Source of the DNA: an uncultured Bacteroidota bacterium
GTDB lineage: Bacteria; Bacteroidota; Bacteroidia; Flavobacteriales; Flavobacteriaceae
DNA length: 64,000 bases
Direction of reading: 5' to 3'
NCBI GenBank assembly: GCA_902617285.1
Contig: CACMVZ010000001.1
Coordinates: forward strand, 243,600 to 307,599
Position numbers and translations under genes: made by a program. Shown here piece by piece: positions 8,948 through 18,111 of the stretch. Positions within the stretch are counted from its first letter, which is position 1. Every line of letters begins with the position of its first letter. The notes under the pieces were generated by a model. It was not told the DNA's origin and did not search any database. It saw only the letters and a program-made list of their open reading frames with translations.

Positions 8948-8964
8948 GTAGATTTATTGTTTGG

Positions 8965-8972
8965 CAAATTTA
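8965..8972 (-). promoter_or_regulatory. Candidate -7 element TAAATTTG for bamD operon
   Basis: Minus-strand TAAATTTG matches TAnnTTTG exactly, 17 bases upstream of the bamD ATG and in the short gap after ligA. No TTG is found at the usual upstream spacing. Inferred from consensus only. Confidence 0.4.
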
Positions 8973-8980
8973 ATATAAGT

Positions 8981-10978
8981 TTATGAAATAAGATCTATTA
9001 AATTAACTTCATTAATAATAGATACCCCAAGTTCATTAGCAGTATTCAATTTTGATGGTCCAATATTGTTACCCGCAACTAGATAACTAGTTTTTTTGCT
9101 AACAGATGAACTAACTTTTCCACCATTTAATTCTATTATATTCTTTATCTCATCTCTACTGTAAGATTCAAATACACCAGAAATAACAAATATTTTACCA
9201 TTCAATCTTGTTGAATGAATGCCGTTATCTTTTTGATAGAGATTAAGACCAAAAGATTTAAGCCTATTTATTATTCGGATATTATTGATATCACTAAAAA
9301 AATCAACAATACTTCTAGCTGTTTTATCCCCAATTTCATCAATAAATGATAAAGATTCAATATCCATAAGAGCTAATTTATCTATTGAATCAACGTGTTT
9401 AATTATTTTTTTTGATGCAGACTCTCCCACATATCTAATTCCTATACCGAATAAAACTTTTTGGAATGAATTTAATTTTGATTCTTCAATCCCCTTCTTG
9501 AGATTCTCTGCTGATTTTTCTCCATAACCTTCAATTTTAGAAATTTCATCATAATTAAGATTATATATATCTGCTATATCTCTTAAAAATCCCAAATCAT
9601 AAAAAAGTCTGATTGTTTCATCTCCCATTCCATCAATATTCATTGCTTTTCTTGACACAAAATGTTGAATTCTACCAATAGCTTGAGGTCTGCAATCTAT
9701 ATAATTTATACAAAAAAAATTAGCTTCAGATTCCAGTTTTTCTAGCTTGCTATTACACTCAGGACATATTTCTGGAAAGATTATTTCATCTACTAAACTA
9801 CCCCTTCTTTCTTCGTCAATACCAGTAATTTTGGGAATTATCTCTCCACCTTTTTCAACAAAAACATAATCGTTAACCCTTAATTTTAATTTAAGCATTT
9901 GATCATAACTATGAAGAGAGGCTCTCTTAACAGTTGAACCAGATATTAAAACAGGCTCAAGATTAGCTACTGGTGTTATAGCTCCAGTCCTCCCAACGTT
10001 AAATGAAATTGATTTTAATCTAGTTGCAAGATTTTCAGCCTTATACTTATAGGATATTGCCCATCTTGGAAATTTTGAAGTAAACCCTAATTGGTTCTGA
10101 TAATCTATCTTATTTATCTTAATAACTACTCCATCAATTTCAAATGGTAAAGTGTTTCTGTTTATTTCCCAATATTTAATATATTCTTTTACTCCTTGAA
10201 TACTATTTACTACTCTTTCATAATTTGGCACATTAAATCCCATTTCTCTTGCAATATCTAACAATTCAGAGTGATCTTCAATAGCTATATCATCAGAAAC
10301 AATAGAGTATAAAAAACATTCCAAAGGTCTTCTTGCAACTTCATTGGAATCGAGCATTTTAATACTTCCAGATGCGGTATTCCGAGGATTCATGAATGGT
10401 TGTTCACCATTATCTTTTCTTTTTTTATTAAGCTGATTAAAAGAGTCTATGGGAATAATTATTTCACCTCTGATCTCAAATTTATTTTTCTTGAAACTTT
10501 CTTTTAATTTGATAGGTATTGACGATATTGTCTTTAAATTTTTTGTGATATTATCTCCATTTGATCCATCACCTCTTGTCAATCCTCTTACAAGTTTACC
10601 TTCATCATACAATAAGTTAACAGACGCACCATCATATTTAAGCTCACAACAAAATTCAAAGTCTGTTATACCAATGTTTTTTACCACCCTATCATACCAT
10701 GCTTCAAGTTCCTCTGAAGAATAAGTATTATCAAGTGAATACATTGGATAAATATGAGATTCTGAATCAAACTTTTCAGATAGCCCACCACCAACTCTAT
10801 TTGTTGGAGAATTTTCGTCCTTAAATTGTGGATAATCATTTTCAAGTCTTACTAATTCTGCTAAAAGTTCATCATATTCAATATCAGATATAATATTTTT
10901 GTCGAGATCGTAATAATAGTAATTATGTTGGTTAATTACATCTCTTAATTCCTGTATTTTTTGTTTAATATTATTCAT
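8981..10978 (-). CDS. ligA: NAD-dependent DNA ligase
   Basis: Seals nicks during replication and repair using NAD. The adenylation domain has the catalytic Lys114 in KYDG, with the preceding Ia region (YDLDKN, DIEYDELL). It is followed by the OB fold, a four-cysteine zinc motif (CPEC...C...C, about residues 405-430), helix-hairpin-helix repeats (IEGYGEKSAENL, IDEIGDKTARSI) and a C-terminal BRCT domain beginning near NGKIFVISG. Its 665 residues are standard. The start follows the prmC stop directly (TAAATG), so it is co-transcribed with prmC and the GNAT gene upstream. Confidence 0.97.
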   Translation of the reverse strand: MNNIKQKIQELRDVINQHNYYYYDLDKNIISDIEYDELLAELVRLENDYPQFKDENSPTNRVGGGLSEKFDSESHIYPMYSLDNTYSSEELEAWYDRVVKNIGITDFEFCCELKYDGASVNLLYDEGKLVRGLTRGDGSNGDNITKNLKTISSIPIKLKESFKKNKFEIRGEIIIPIDSFNQLNKKRKDNGEQPFMNPRNTASGSIKMLDSNEVARRPLECFLYSIVSDDIAIEDHSELLDIAREMGFNVPNYERVVNSIQGVKEYIKYWEINRNTLPFEIDGVVIKINKIDYQNQLGFTSKFPRWAISYKYKAENLATRLKSISFNVGRTGAITPVANLEPVLISGSTVKRASLHSYDQMLKLKLRVNDYVFVEKGGEIIPKITGIDEERRGSLVDEIIFPEICPECNSKLEKLESEANFFCINYIDCRPQAIGRIQHFVSRKAMNIDGMGDETIRLFYDLGFLRDIADIYNLNYDEISKIEGYGEKSAENLKKGIEESKLNSFQKVLFGIGIRYVGESASKKIIKHVDSIDKLALMDIESLSFIDEIGDKTARSIVDFFSDINNIRIINRLKSFGLNLYQKDNGIHSTRLNGKIFVISGVFESYSRDEIKNIIELNGGKVSSSVSKKTSYLVAGNNIGPSKLNTANELGVSIINEVNLIDLIS

Positions 10979-11812
10979 TTAAAATGACAGCTTAGCAAGT
11001 CTTTTTTTTCCTCTAAAATCCACTCTAAAGTTAACATCATTTGGCTTAAATTCAGTTAATAAACTATTAAATTCTTTAATAAAATCAGGATTTATTTCAA
11101 GGTATATCTGACCTCCTTTATTTAAGTTTTTATTTGCAAAAACAAGTATTTGTTTATAGAAATGAAGTGGATTATCTTCAGGAGCGAACAGCGCAATATG
11201 AGGTTCAAAATTTACATTCTCATCTATTTCATCTTTTTTTGAGTAATCAAGATAAGGAGGGTTTGATATAATAATATCAAAGAATTCATTGTTGGTAAAT
11301 TTAGTGTTCATATCATACTCTATTATTTTTACATTTGACTCAAGGATATCCTTATTTATATTACATACACGAAGAGCTTCTTTTGATATATCTGCTAATG
11401 TTACATCAAGACTTATTGTTTTAGAAATTGATATTCCAATACATCCTGATCCAGCTCCCAAATCAATTAATTTTTTTCTTTCATTTTTATTATTATCGTC
11501 AATTACCCATTGGACTAATTCTTCTGTTTCTGGTCTTGGTATTAAGACATTTTCATCTACATAAAAATCATAACCAAAAAAACTTTTCTTATTTATTATG
11601 TAATCTAAAGGATAATTTTTAAGAATATTTTTAAGACTTGATCTTAAAAGCATCTCATTTTCTGGTTTTACAATAAAATTTGGATCTAGGGCGATTTTTA
11701 AAGGATCAATATTACATATCTCTTTAAGTAATATTTTGAAAATATAATCAGATTCTTTATTTGTTTTTTCTAATTCAGATCTATAAAAATCTCTAAATTC
11801 AATTATATTCAT
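10979..11812 (-). CDS. prmC: Release-factor glutamine N5-methyltransferase
   Basis: Methylates the GGQ glutamine of peptide-chain release factors using S-adenosylmethionine. The SAM-binding motif GAGSGCIG is at residues 119-126, the catalytic NPPY at 184-187, and the family motif RPETEEL at 93-99. The N-terminal helical part contacts the release factor in known structures. Its 277 residues match the family. It overlaps the upstream GNAT gene by four bases (ATGA) and touches ligA, so the three form an operon. Confidence 0.94.
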   Translation of the reverse strand: MNIIEFRDFYRSELEKTNKESDYIFKILLKEICNIDPLKIALDPNFIVKPENEMLLRSSLKNILKNYPLDYIINKKSFFGYDFYVDENVLIPRPETEELVQWVIDDNNKNERKKLIDLGAGSGCIGISISKTISLDVTLADISKEALRVCNINKDILESNVKIIEYDMNTKFTNNEFFDIIISNPPYLDYSKKDEIDENVNFEPHIALFAPEDNPLHFYKQILVFANKNLNKGGQIYLEINPDFIKEFNSLLTEFKPNDVNFRVDFRGKKRLAKLSF

Positions 11813-12288
11813 TTTAAATCTTTAAGCATCCATACAGGACAAGCAGTATGTCCTGTGTTACCCAATGGTTTGTCAATATATTCAAATCCTTTTTTTAAAT
11901 ATAATTTTTGAGCACTAATCATGTTAGGCATTGTTTCAATATAACATTTAGTAAAATTTGATTTTATTGCAAATGCTAAACACTTATCAATCATTTTATT
12001 TCCAAGACCTTTTCCACGGATAGACTTATGAAAATACATTTTTTGAAGCTCACATATATCACGAGTACTTTCTTTTAGCTCAGATATTCCTGCTCCGCCT
12101 AGGATTTTATTTTCATGCTCAATTATATAATATATAGATCTTGAATTTTGATAAGCTTCAAACATTTTGTCAAGCTCTGGATCTTCATATGCAGAACCTT
12201 TTTTTGGTATTTCCATTTCAACAAGAACCTCTCTGAGAATTCTTGAAAGACTTTTGTTATCACTCTTATTAATAGATCTTATATACAT
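11809..12288 (-). CDS. GNAT-family N-acetyltransferase
   Basis: Acetyl-CoA-dependent acyltransferase of unknown substrate. The acetyl-CoA pyrophosphate-binding loop RGKGLGNKM is at residues 91-99. Beta-strand regions flank it (LQKMYFHKSI before, CYIETMPN after), and a YLKKGFEYID stretch near the C-terminus is typical. It is the first gene of the minus-strand GNAT-prmC-ligA operon and diverges from ribD across 47 bases. Nothing in the neighbourhood points to a substrate. Confidence 0.8.
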   Translation of the reverse strand: MYIRSINKSDNKSLSRILREVLVEMEIPKKGSAYEDPELDKMFEAYQNSRSIYYIIEHENKILGGAGISELKESTRDICELQKMYFHKSIRGKGLGNKMIDKCLAFAIKSNFTKCYIETMPNMISAQKLYLKKGFEYIDKPLGNTGHTACPVWMLKDLK

Positions 12289-12335
12289 AATGATCTTTTT
12301 GATTTAAATTTACAATTCTAATTTCTAAATAAATT

Positions 12336-13370
12336 GTGGATATACACATTAAATACATGAAGAGATGTATTGAATTAGCATCTGAAGTAATTGGAAACAC
12401 ATATCCAAATCCTATGGTAGGCTGTGTAATTGTTCATAATAATAAGATAATTGGTGAAGGTTCAACTCAAGAGCACGGATTTAATCATGCTGAAGTTGAA
12501 GCAATCAATAGTGTAGTTAATAAAGACTTACTTAAAGAGTCAACATTATATGTTAGTCTTGAACCGTGTAATCATTATGGAAAAACTCCACCTTGTACAA
12601 AGCTAATTCTTGAGAAAGGGATTAAGAATGTTATAATAGGATCAAAAGATCCCAATAGAAATGTTTTGGGCGGTGGAATCAATACTCTTATTTCAAATGG
12701 ATGTAATGTAGAGTATGGAATTATGAAAGAAGAGTGTGATGCCCTTAATAAAAGATTTTTCACATTTCAAAATGAAAAGAGACCATACATTATATTAAAA
12801 TGGGCAGAATCTAAAGATGGATATATAAGCCCAAAGAAATCTGATCGAATTAAAGGAGAAATATTTTGGATTTCAAATGAAGAATCTAAAAAAATGTCTC
12901 ACAATTTTAGAAGTCAAGAACATTCAATCCTAGTTGGAGTTCAAACAGTTATTGATGATAACCCAGAATTAACCACCAGGTTGGTTAATGGTAATAATCC
13001 TATAAGGATAGTTCTTGATCCAAATAATAGAATCCCCCCAAATTCAAAAGTATTATCAAATGAGTCAGAAACAATTATTTTTTCATTAACAAAAAACTCA
13101 GAATTAGATGCAGATAACGAGGTTATTAAAAAGTTTGATCTTGATTCAATTCTAGAAACATTATTTAAACGTGGTATTCAGTCAATGATTGTAGAAGGAG
13201 GAGCATATACTATTCAAAAGTTTATAGATTCAGACAAGTGGGATTGTCTTAGAGTGTTTAAGTCTGAAAAAAATCTTTATGACGGAGTAGTTGCTCCAAA
13301 ATATGAAATTGATAAATTAGAATATAGGTTGATTGGAGATAACAAGTTTTATGAAATTTTCAAAAATTAA
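12336..13370 (+). CDS. ribD: Bifunctional riboflavin biosynthesis deaminase/reductase RibD
   Basis: Deaminates the GTP-derived pyrimidine and then reduces the ribose side chain with NADPH in flavin synthesis. The deaminase half has the zinc site His51-Ala-Glu53 and PCNHYGKTPPC (Cys78, Cys87). The reductase half starts near RPYIILKWAESKDGYI and includes the NPIRIVLDP and MIVEGG motifs. The start is a GTG: the following residues (DIHIKYMKRCIELA) match the family N-terminus, whereas the next ATG would cut off seven conserved residues. Its 3' end overlaps the convergent thioesterase gene by 11 bases. RibB is at the other end of the window. Confidence 0.93.
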   Translation: MDIHIKYMKRCIELASEVIGNTYPNPMVGCVIVHNNKIIGEGSTQEHGFNHAEVEAINSVVNKDLLKESTLYVSLEPCNHYGKTPPCTKLILEKGIKNVIIGSKDPNRNVLGGGINTLISNGCNVEYGIMKEECDALNKRFFTFQNEKRPYIILKWAESKDGYISPKKSDRIKGEIFWISNEESKKMSHNFRSQEHSILVGVQTVIDDNPELTTRLVNGNNPIRIVLDPNNRIPPNSKVLSNESETIIFSLTKNSELDADNEVIKKFDLDSILETLFKRGIQSMIVEGGAYTIQKFIDSDKWDCLRVFKSEKNLYDGVVAPKYEIDKLEYRLIGDNKFYEIFKN

Positions 13371-13758
13371 ATAATTCACTAATTATTTTTGGACACCTCT
13401 GCGGTTTCATTGATTTTGAATTTAAAAATGCTAAAGTTGTCGCACCTTCAGTTGTAAGCTCATTATTTTGATTAAAAATCTGATACTTAAATTCAATAGT
13501 TGATGTTGGCTTTTTTTCACAAATTACATTTACATATAATGAGTCCCCAAAAAAAAGAGATTTAATAAATTTTATTTCACATTTAACAACAGGAAGTATT
13601 ATATCACTTTCTTCAATTTTTTGGTAAGGCATTTTTAGCTTTTCAAGCCACTCAATTCTAGCTAATTCAAAAAATTTTAAATAATTACTATGATGAACTA
13701 TCCCCATTTGATCAGTTTCATTATATCTAACTTTTATTAAATCAGTTTTATATTTCAT
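13360..13758 (-). CDS. Acyl-CoA thioesterase, YbgC/4-hydroxybenzoyl-CoA thioesterase family (hotdog fold)
   Basis: Hydrolyses an acyl-CoA or acyl-ACP thioester. The active-site signature RYNETDQMGIVHHSNY is at about residues 11-26, with Asp16 as the catalytic residue by family comparison. The 132-residue length and the strand pattern fit a single hotdog domain. It diverges from dnaA across 184 bases and converges on ribD with an 11-base overlap. The true substrate is unknown. Confidence 0.85.
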   Translation of the reverse strand: MKYKTDLIKVRYNETDQMGIVHHSNYLKFFELARIEWLEKLKMPYQKIEESDIILPVVKCEIKFIKSLFFGDSLYVNVICEKKPTSTIEFKYQIFNQNNELTTEGATTLAFLNSKSMKPQRCPKIISELFNF

Positions 13759-13772
13759 TTTTTTTGTTATAA

Positions 13773-13796
13773 GTAGGAATCGATTATTTTTCCTAC
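13773..13796. repeat. Inverted repeat GTAGGAA-N10-TTCCTAC in the thioesterase/dnaA divergent region
   Basis: Perfect 7-bp arms are separated by ten bases. On the minus strand the outer arm begins at the last base of the TAAATTTG element, so the repeat covers the predicted transcription start and leader of the thioesterase gene. It could be an operator or a leader hairpin. It lies about 150 bases from dnaA. Confidence 0.4.
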
Positions 13797-13803
13797 AAAT
13801 TTA
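13796..13803 (-). promoter_or_regulatory. Candidate -7 element TAAATTTG for the thioesterase gene
   Basis: An exact TAnnTTTG match on the minus strand, 37 bases upstream of the thioesterase ATG and abutting the inverted repeat at 13773-13796. No TTG at the expected spacing. Confidence 0.4.
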
Positions 13804-13942
13804 TGATGTATGATTTTAAATAAAAAAAAATTAATAATCAATAGGTAAACTAATTTTTTTTTTACTTTTTTTAATTAATATTTGTCAATAACATTAATCA
13901 ATAATAATAAATATATTCAATTAACTTATAGCCAAGAAAAAA

Positions 13943-15370
13943 ATGAGTCAATCACCCTCATCTGTATGGAATAACTGTCTAACTTTTATTAAGGATAATA
14001 TTCAACCACAAGCATACAAAACATGGTTTGAACCCATAGTACCAGTTAAGTTATCTGAGGATGTTCTAAGTATTCAAGTTCCTAGCAAATTTTTCTATGA
14101 ATGGCTCGAGGAACATTATGTAAAAATATTAAGAATTTCTCTTACAAAAGAGCTTGGACCGAAAGCTAGATTAGTATACATAATTAAAATGGAGAATACA
14201 TTTGGCAATAAAATGCCTTTTACTGAAAGTATTCCAAGTTCTTCAAGTACTAACATTAAACCTCAATCTATAGAGTCGCCTTTTAACTCTTTTGCAAGTG
14301 AATTAAAAAATCCTTTTGTAATACCTGGGATAAGAAATCTTGAGATAGAGTCACAGCTTAATCCCAATTACACATTTGAAAACTTTCTCGAAGGTGATTC
14401 AAATAGGTTAGCTAGATCTGCTGGAATTGCTGTATCAAATAAACCAGGAGGAACATCGTTTAACCCTCTACTTATTTATGGTGGTGTAGGCCTTGGTAAA
14501 ACTCACCTTGCTCATGCTATTGGTGTTGATGTAAAGGAAAAATATCCCGATAAAACTATTTTGTATATTTCTGCAGAAAAATTTACACAACAATACGTAG
14601 AGTCTGTAAAAAAGAATACAAGGAATGACTTTATACACTTCTACCAATTGATAGATATTTTAATTGTAGATGATGTTCAATTTCTTTCAGGAAAATCTGG
14701 AACTCAAGATGTTTTCTTTCACATTTTTAATCATCTACATCAAAACGGTAAGCAAGTTATTATTACTTCAGATAAGCCTCCAATTGATATGCAAGATATT
14801 GAACAAAGACTATTATCAAGATTTAAATGGGGACTTTCTGCAGAACTTCAAAATCCTAGTTATGAGACAAGAGTATCAATACTAAAAAATAAACTTTTTA
14901 GAGATGGTGTCGAAATAAATAATGAAGTAATTGAATTTGTAGCAAAGAATATTAATACTAATGTTAGGGAACTAGAAGGAGCCATTGTGTCTCTAATTGC
15001 TCAATCATCCTTTAATAAAGTTGATATATCAATTGAATTAGCTAAAGATGTAGTTAATAAATTTGTTAAAAACAACAAGAAAGAAGTTTCTATAGAATAT
15101 ATTCAAAAGGTGGTGTCCGACTACTTTCAAATGGATATTCAAACACTCCAATCAAAAACTAGAAAAAGACATATTGTTCAGGCTAGACAAATTGCAATGT
15201 ATTTTGCTAAAAAATACACAAAAGCATCACTTGCTAGCATTGGTTCTCAAATTGGGAGAAGAGACCACGCTACAGTTTTACATGCATGTAAAACAGTAGA
15301 CAATCTTAGCTTTACCGACAAGCAGTTTAGAACATATGTTGAAGACCTAAATCAGAAACTATCTAATTAG
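13943..15370 (+). CDS. dnaA: Chromosomal replication initiator DnaA
   Basis: AAA+ ATPase that opens the replication origin. Domain I is at the N-terminus (VWNNCLTFIKDNI, TWFEPIVP). A variable linker at about 85-140 is rich in Ser and Pro. Domain III has Walker A GGVGLGKT at 180-187, Walker B LIVDDVQFL and sensor-like SRFKWGL. Domain IV ends with the DNA-binding GRRDHATVLHACKTV. Its 475 residues match Bacteroidota DnaA. The upstream 184 bases are A/T-rich with long T and A runs, but contain no TTATNCACA DnaA box that I can find, so an origin here is not supported. Confidence 0.97.
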   Translation: MSQSPSSVWNNCLTFIKDNIQPQAYKTWFEPIVPVKLSEDVLSIQVPSKFFYEWLEEHYVKILRISLTKELGPKARLVYIIKMENTFGNKMPFTESIPSSSSTNIKPQSIESPFNSFASELKNPFVIPGIRNLEIESQLNPNYTFENFLEGDSNRLARSAGIAVSNKPGGTSFNPLLIYGGVGLGKTHLAHAIGVDVKEKYPDKTILYISAEKFTQQYVESVKKNTRNDFIHFYQLIDILIVDDVQFLSGKSGTQDVFFHIFNHLHQNGKQVIITSDKPPIDMQDIEQRLLSRFKWGLSAELQNPSYETRVSILKNKLFRDGVEINNEVIEFVAKNINTNVRELEGAIVSLIAQSSFNKVDISIELAKDVVNKFVKNNKKEVSIEYIQKVVSDYFQMDIQTLQSKTRKRHIVQARQIAMYFAKKYTKASLASIGSQIGRRDHATVLHACKTVDNLSFTDKQFRTYVEDLNQKLSN

Positions 15371-15372
15371 TT

Positions 15373-16401
15373 TCACCTGTAAATTCCCCTGCTGTTAATC
15401 CAACGAATATATGCTCTTCTGTTCTTATTATGTTCAGACAAGTTACTCGCAAAAAGATGATATCCTCTGTTACTTGGGTCAGCTACCATAAACAGATAGT
15501 TATTTTTTTCATAATCTAAAACAGCATCAATAGCCGATATATCAGGCATTGTAATTGGACCAGGAGGAAGACCTACAAATTTATAGGTATTATATTCTGA
15601 TTCTAACCTTAGATCTCGATAAAGAACCCTTCTAATAATTGTATCAAAATTTTTATAATAATCTTTGATTGTATATATCACTGTTGGATCTGCCTGAAGC
15701 TTCATGTTTTTTTTAAGTCTATTAATATATAAACCTGCAACTCTAGGTCGCTCATCATTTTTTCTACTTTCAATTTGGACTATTGAAGCAAGTGATATAA
15801 CTTCTAATTTAGTAAGACCTATTTCCTTTGCTTTTGTTGACCTTTCTTCATTCCAGAATTTATTATACTCAACTAACATTCTATCTCTAAAATCTTCAGG
15901 GGTAGAGTTCCAATAAATATTATAAGAGTTTGGAATAAAAATTGAAATAACATTTTGTTCATTTAGATTATTGTCTTCAAGAAATTTTTTATCTCTAAAT
16001 GCTGATAATAAAGATATGCTATCCTCATATATTTGTTTTGAAACTCTTCCTGCTAAATTCTCAACTCTTTCTTGATTATTAAATGTAACATTAACAGGAG
16101 TATTATTAAATTTCAAGGAATTAACAATATCATTGTTACCAATGTCCTTGGCTATTTTAAATCTTCCTGTTTTTTTATTCTGAAGGTATTTAAGTCTTTC
16201 CGCAACCTCATAAAAAGTTTTTTCAGATTTGATGTATTTTGATATTGAATCTTTAAAAGCTAAGCTATCATCCTCGATCACATACAGAAATATACTCTCA
16301 TCTTCGAATGATGTGTTAGGCTTATAATATTTATTATAGTAATCAATAGCAAATATTAGAGACAAGATTGATATCGGTATTAAAATTTTTAAATACTTCA
16401 T
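15373..16401 (-). CDS. mltG: Endolytic murein transglycosylase MltG
   Basis: Cuts nascent peptidoglycan and is thought to set glycan length. There is one N-terminal membrane segment (about residues 5-21) and a LysM-like region. The YceG catalytic domain has Glu211 in SIVQIESRK, followed by the conserved VAGLYINRL and LQADPTVIY motifs and the late GLPPGPI. Its 342 residues are normal. Its start overlaps the upstream GNAT gene by four bases (ATGA), and it converges on dnaA with a two-base gap. Confidence 0.94.
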   Translation of the reverse strand: MKYLKILIPISILSLIFAIDYYNKYYKPNTSFEDESIFLYVIEDDSLAFKDSISKYIKSEKTFYEVAERLKYLQNKKTGRFKIAKDIGNNDIVNSLKFNNTPVNVTFNNQERVENLAGRVSKQIYEDSISLLSAFRDKKFLEDNNLNEQNVISIFIPNSYNIYWNSTPEDFRDRMLVEYNKFWNEERSTKAKEIGLTKLEVISLASIVQIESRKNDERPRVAGLYINRLKKNMKLQADPTVIYTIKDYYKNFDTIIRRVLYRDLRLESEYNTYKFVGLPPGPITMPDISAIDAVLDYEKNNYLFMVADPSNRGYHLFASNLSEHNKNRRAYIRWINSRGIYR

Positions 16402-16901
16402 TTATTTAAAATTTTTTGGAATAAAAGCTCATCATTAAATTTATTATTGTAAAATACCCAGTCTTTTTTTAAACCAACCTCTTTGTAGCCATTTTTTTTA
16501 AATAATGAAATGCTTTCAACGTTATTTGAAGAAATATTAGCATAAAGTTGATGCATCGGAACATGGCTTGAAACATGTTCTTCAATTAATTTTAAAGACA
16601 TAGAACCTATACCTTTTGATCTAAACTTTTCAAATATAATAATTCCAACTCCAGCCCTTCTGCTAATATGGTCATAATCGAAAAGATCTATGAAACCATA
16701 AGAATTAGATTCGTCAAAAATCACAAGTCTAACCTGTTTGTGCTCAATAATATCAAGATGAGAATTTTCAATAAATTTTTTTAACGTATGTTTTGAAAAG
16801 GGTGAAGAAGTATTTGAGTATACCCACAAGGACTTATCATTTTCTGTATCATACATCATTTCAAGATCAGAAGGTTCTAGAGCTCTAAGTCTAATTTTCA
16901 T
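16398..16901 (-). CDS. GNAT-family N-acetyltransferase (RimJ/RimL-like)
   Basis: Acetyl-CoA-dependent acetyltransferase. It begins IRLRALEPSDLEMMYDTEND, the opening typical of the RimJ/SpeG-type group, and carries the acetyl-CoA loop RSKGIGSMSL. The end contains the LFKKNGYKEVG stretch. Its 167 residues are usual. It heads a two-gene unit with mltG. The substrate is unknown; polyamine or protein N-terminus would be only guesses. Confidence 0.82.
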   Translation of the reverse strand: MKIRLRALEPSDLEMMYDTENDKSLWVYSNTSSPFSKHTLKKFIENSHLDIIEHKQVRLVIFDESNSYGFIDLFDYDHISRRAGVGIIIFEKFRSKGIGSMSLKLIEEHVSSHVPMHQLYANISSNNVESISLFKKNGYKEVGLKKDWVFYNNKFNDELLFQKILNK

Positions 16902-16974
16902 CTTGTTCTAGTTAAACTATAGTTAAAATATAATTATTAAAATTTTAATATGTTATTTTTATCAAAAAAATAAA

Positions 16975-18111
16975 ATGAAGTCTTATACAAAAATTATAGT
17001 AATATCTATATTATCTTCTCTTTTAGTTTTTGCTGTACTTAACAGAATCGATAATAAATTTGAGTCTAAATTAACAACAGAATTAATTGATAATGGATTT
17101 TCTAGTATATCAATTCCTGCTAATTTTAATCAAAAAAAATACACTAATTCTTCATTACCAGACTTAACTTTTGCTGCAAGTAAATCAATTGATGCAGTTG
17201 TTCATGTAAAAAATACAAGTATTGTAAAGGATAGTGATTCATGGGCTTTACAATTTTTTTATGGTGATGATTCAAGAAAAAAAGTTGGAACTGGATCTGG
17301 TGTAATAATTTCACCAGATGGATACATTATTACAAATTATCATGTTATCGAAAACTCTACAGAAGTTATTGTTACTACAAATGATAATAAAGAGTATGAA
17401 GCAGCAATAATTGGTTCTGATCAAGTCAATGATATTGCTGTTTTGAAAATAGATACAGATTCAAATCTAGATTATATTTTCTTTGGCGATTCAGATTCAA
17501 CCCTAATTGGAGAGTGGGTTTTAGCAGTTGGTAATCCGTATAACCTAAATTCTACTGTAACTGCTGGTATTATTAGTTCAAAATCCAGAGACTTGAATGA
17601 GTTTGACCAAAAGAATCAGTCATTTATACAAACAGATGCAGCGGTTAACTTTGGAAATAGTGGAGGTGCATTAGTAAATATTAAAGGTGAATTAATTGGA
17701 ATAAATACTCTTATTCAATCAATGACTGGTGGATACGTTGGTTATTCATTTGCAGTTCCAAGCAATACAGTTAGAAAGATATTTGAAGATATTTTAGAGT
17801 ACGGAGATGTACAAAAGGGTCTACTTGGTGTTAGAGGGGTTGCTTTAAGGTCTTCTTATTCAAAACAACTTAATGTAGAAGAAACAGAAGGGTTCTATAT
17901 TGATGTTATTGAGCCTGGATTTGGAGCTGATAATGCTGGACTTCAAAAAGGGGATATTATTAAATCTGTAGATGATATTAAAATTAATAGGTTTTCTGAT
18001 TTATCAGGATATTTGTCATCAAAAAGACCTGGAGATAAAGTTAAAGTTAAGTATATTAGAGATAAAGAACTTATTACTGCTTCTGTAACTCTTAAGAAAA
18101 GTTTTAACTAG
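16975..18111 (+). CDS. HtrA/Do-family serine protease with a single PDZ domain
   Basis: Periplasmic quality-control protease, membrane-anchored by a segment at residues 5-23. The trypsin-like triad is His123 (NYHVIE), Asp153 (NDIAVLK) and Ser229 (GNSGGAL). One PDZ domain follows at about 280-375 (LGVRGVALR, GADNAGLQKGDIIKS). At 378 residues it is DegS-like in layout and shorter than the two-PDZ Do proteases of roughly 460-500 residues that I associate with this locus in flavobacteria. Its TAG overlaps the GTG start of trmD by one base. Confidence 0.92.
   Translation: MKSYTKIIVISILSSLLVFAVLNRIDNKFESKLTTELIDNGFSSISIPANFNQKKYTNSSLPDLTFAASKSIDAVVHVKNTSIVKDSDSWALQFFYGDDSRKKVGTGSGVIISPDGYIITNYHVIENSTEVIVTTNDNKEYEAAIIGSDQVNDIAVLKIDTDSNLDYIFFGDSDSTLIGEWVLAVGNPYNLNSTVTAGIISSKSRDLNEFDQKNQSFIQTDAAVNFGNSGGALVNIKGELIGINTLIQSMTGGYVGYSFAVPSNTVRKIFEDILEYGDVQKGLLGVRGVALRSSYSKQLNVEETEGFYIDVIEPGFGADNAGLQKGDIIKSVDDIKINRFSDLSGYLSSKRPGDKVKVKYIRDKELITASVTLKKSFN

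Noticed and set aside
13759..13942. Replication origin next to dnaA
   Set aside because: A/T-rich but without recognisable DnaA boxes; in Bacteroidota oriC is often not beside dnaA.
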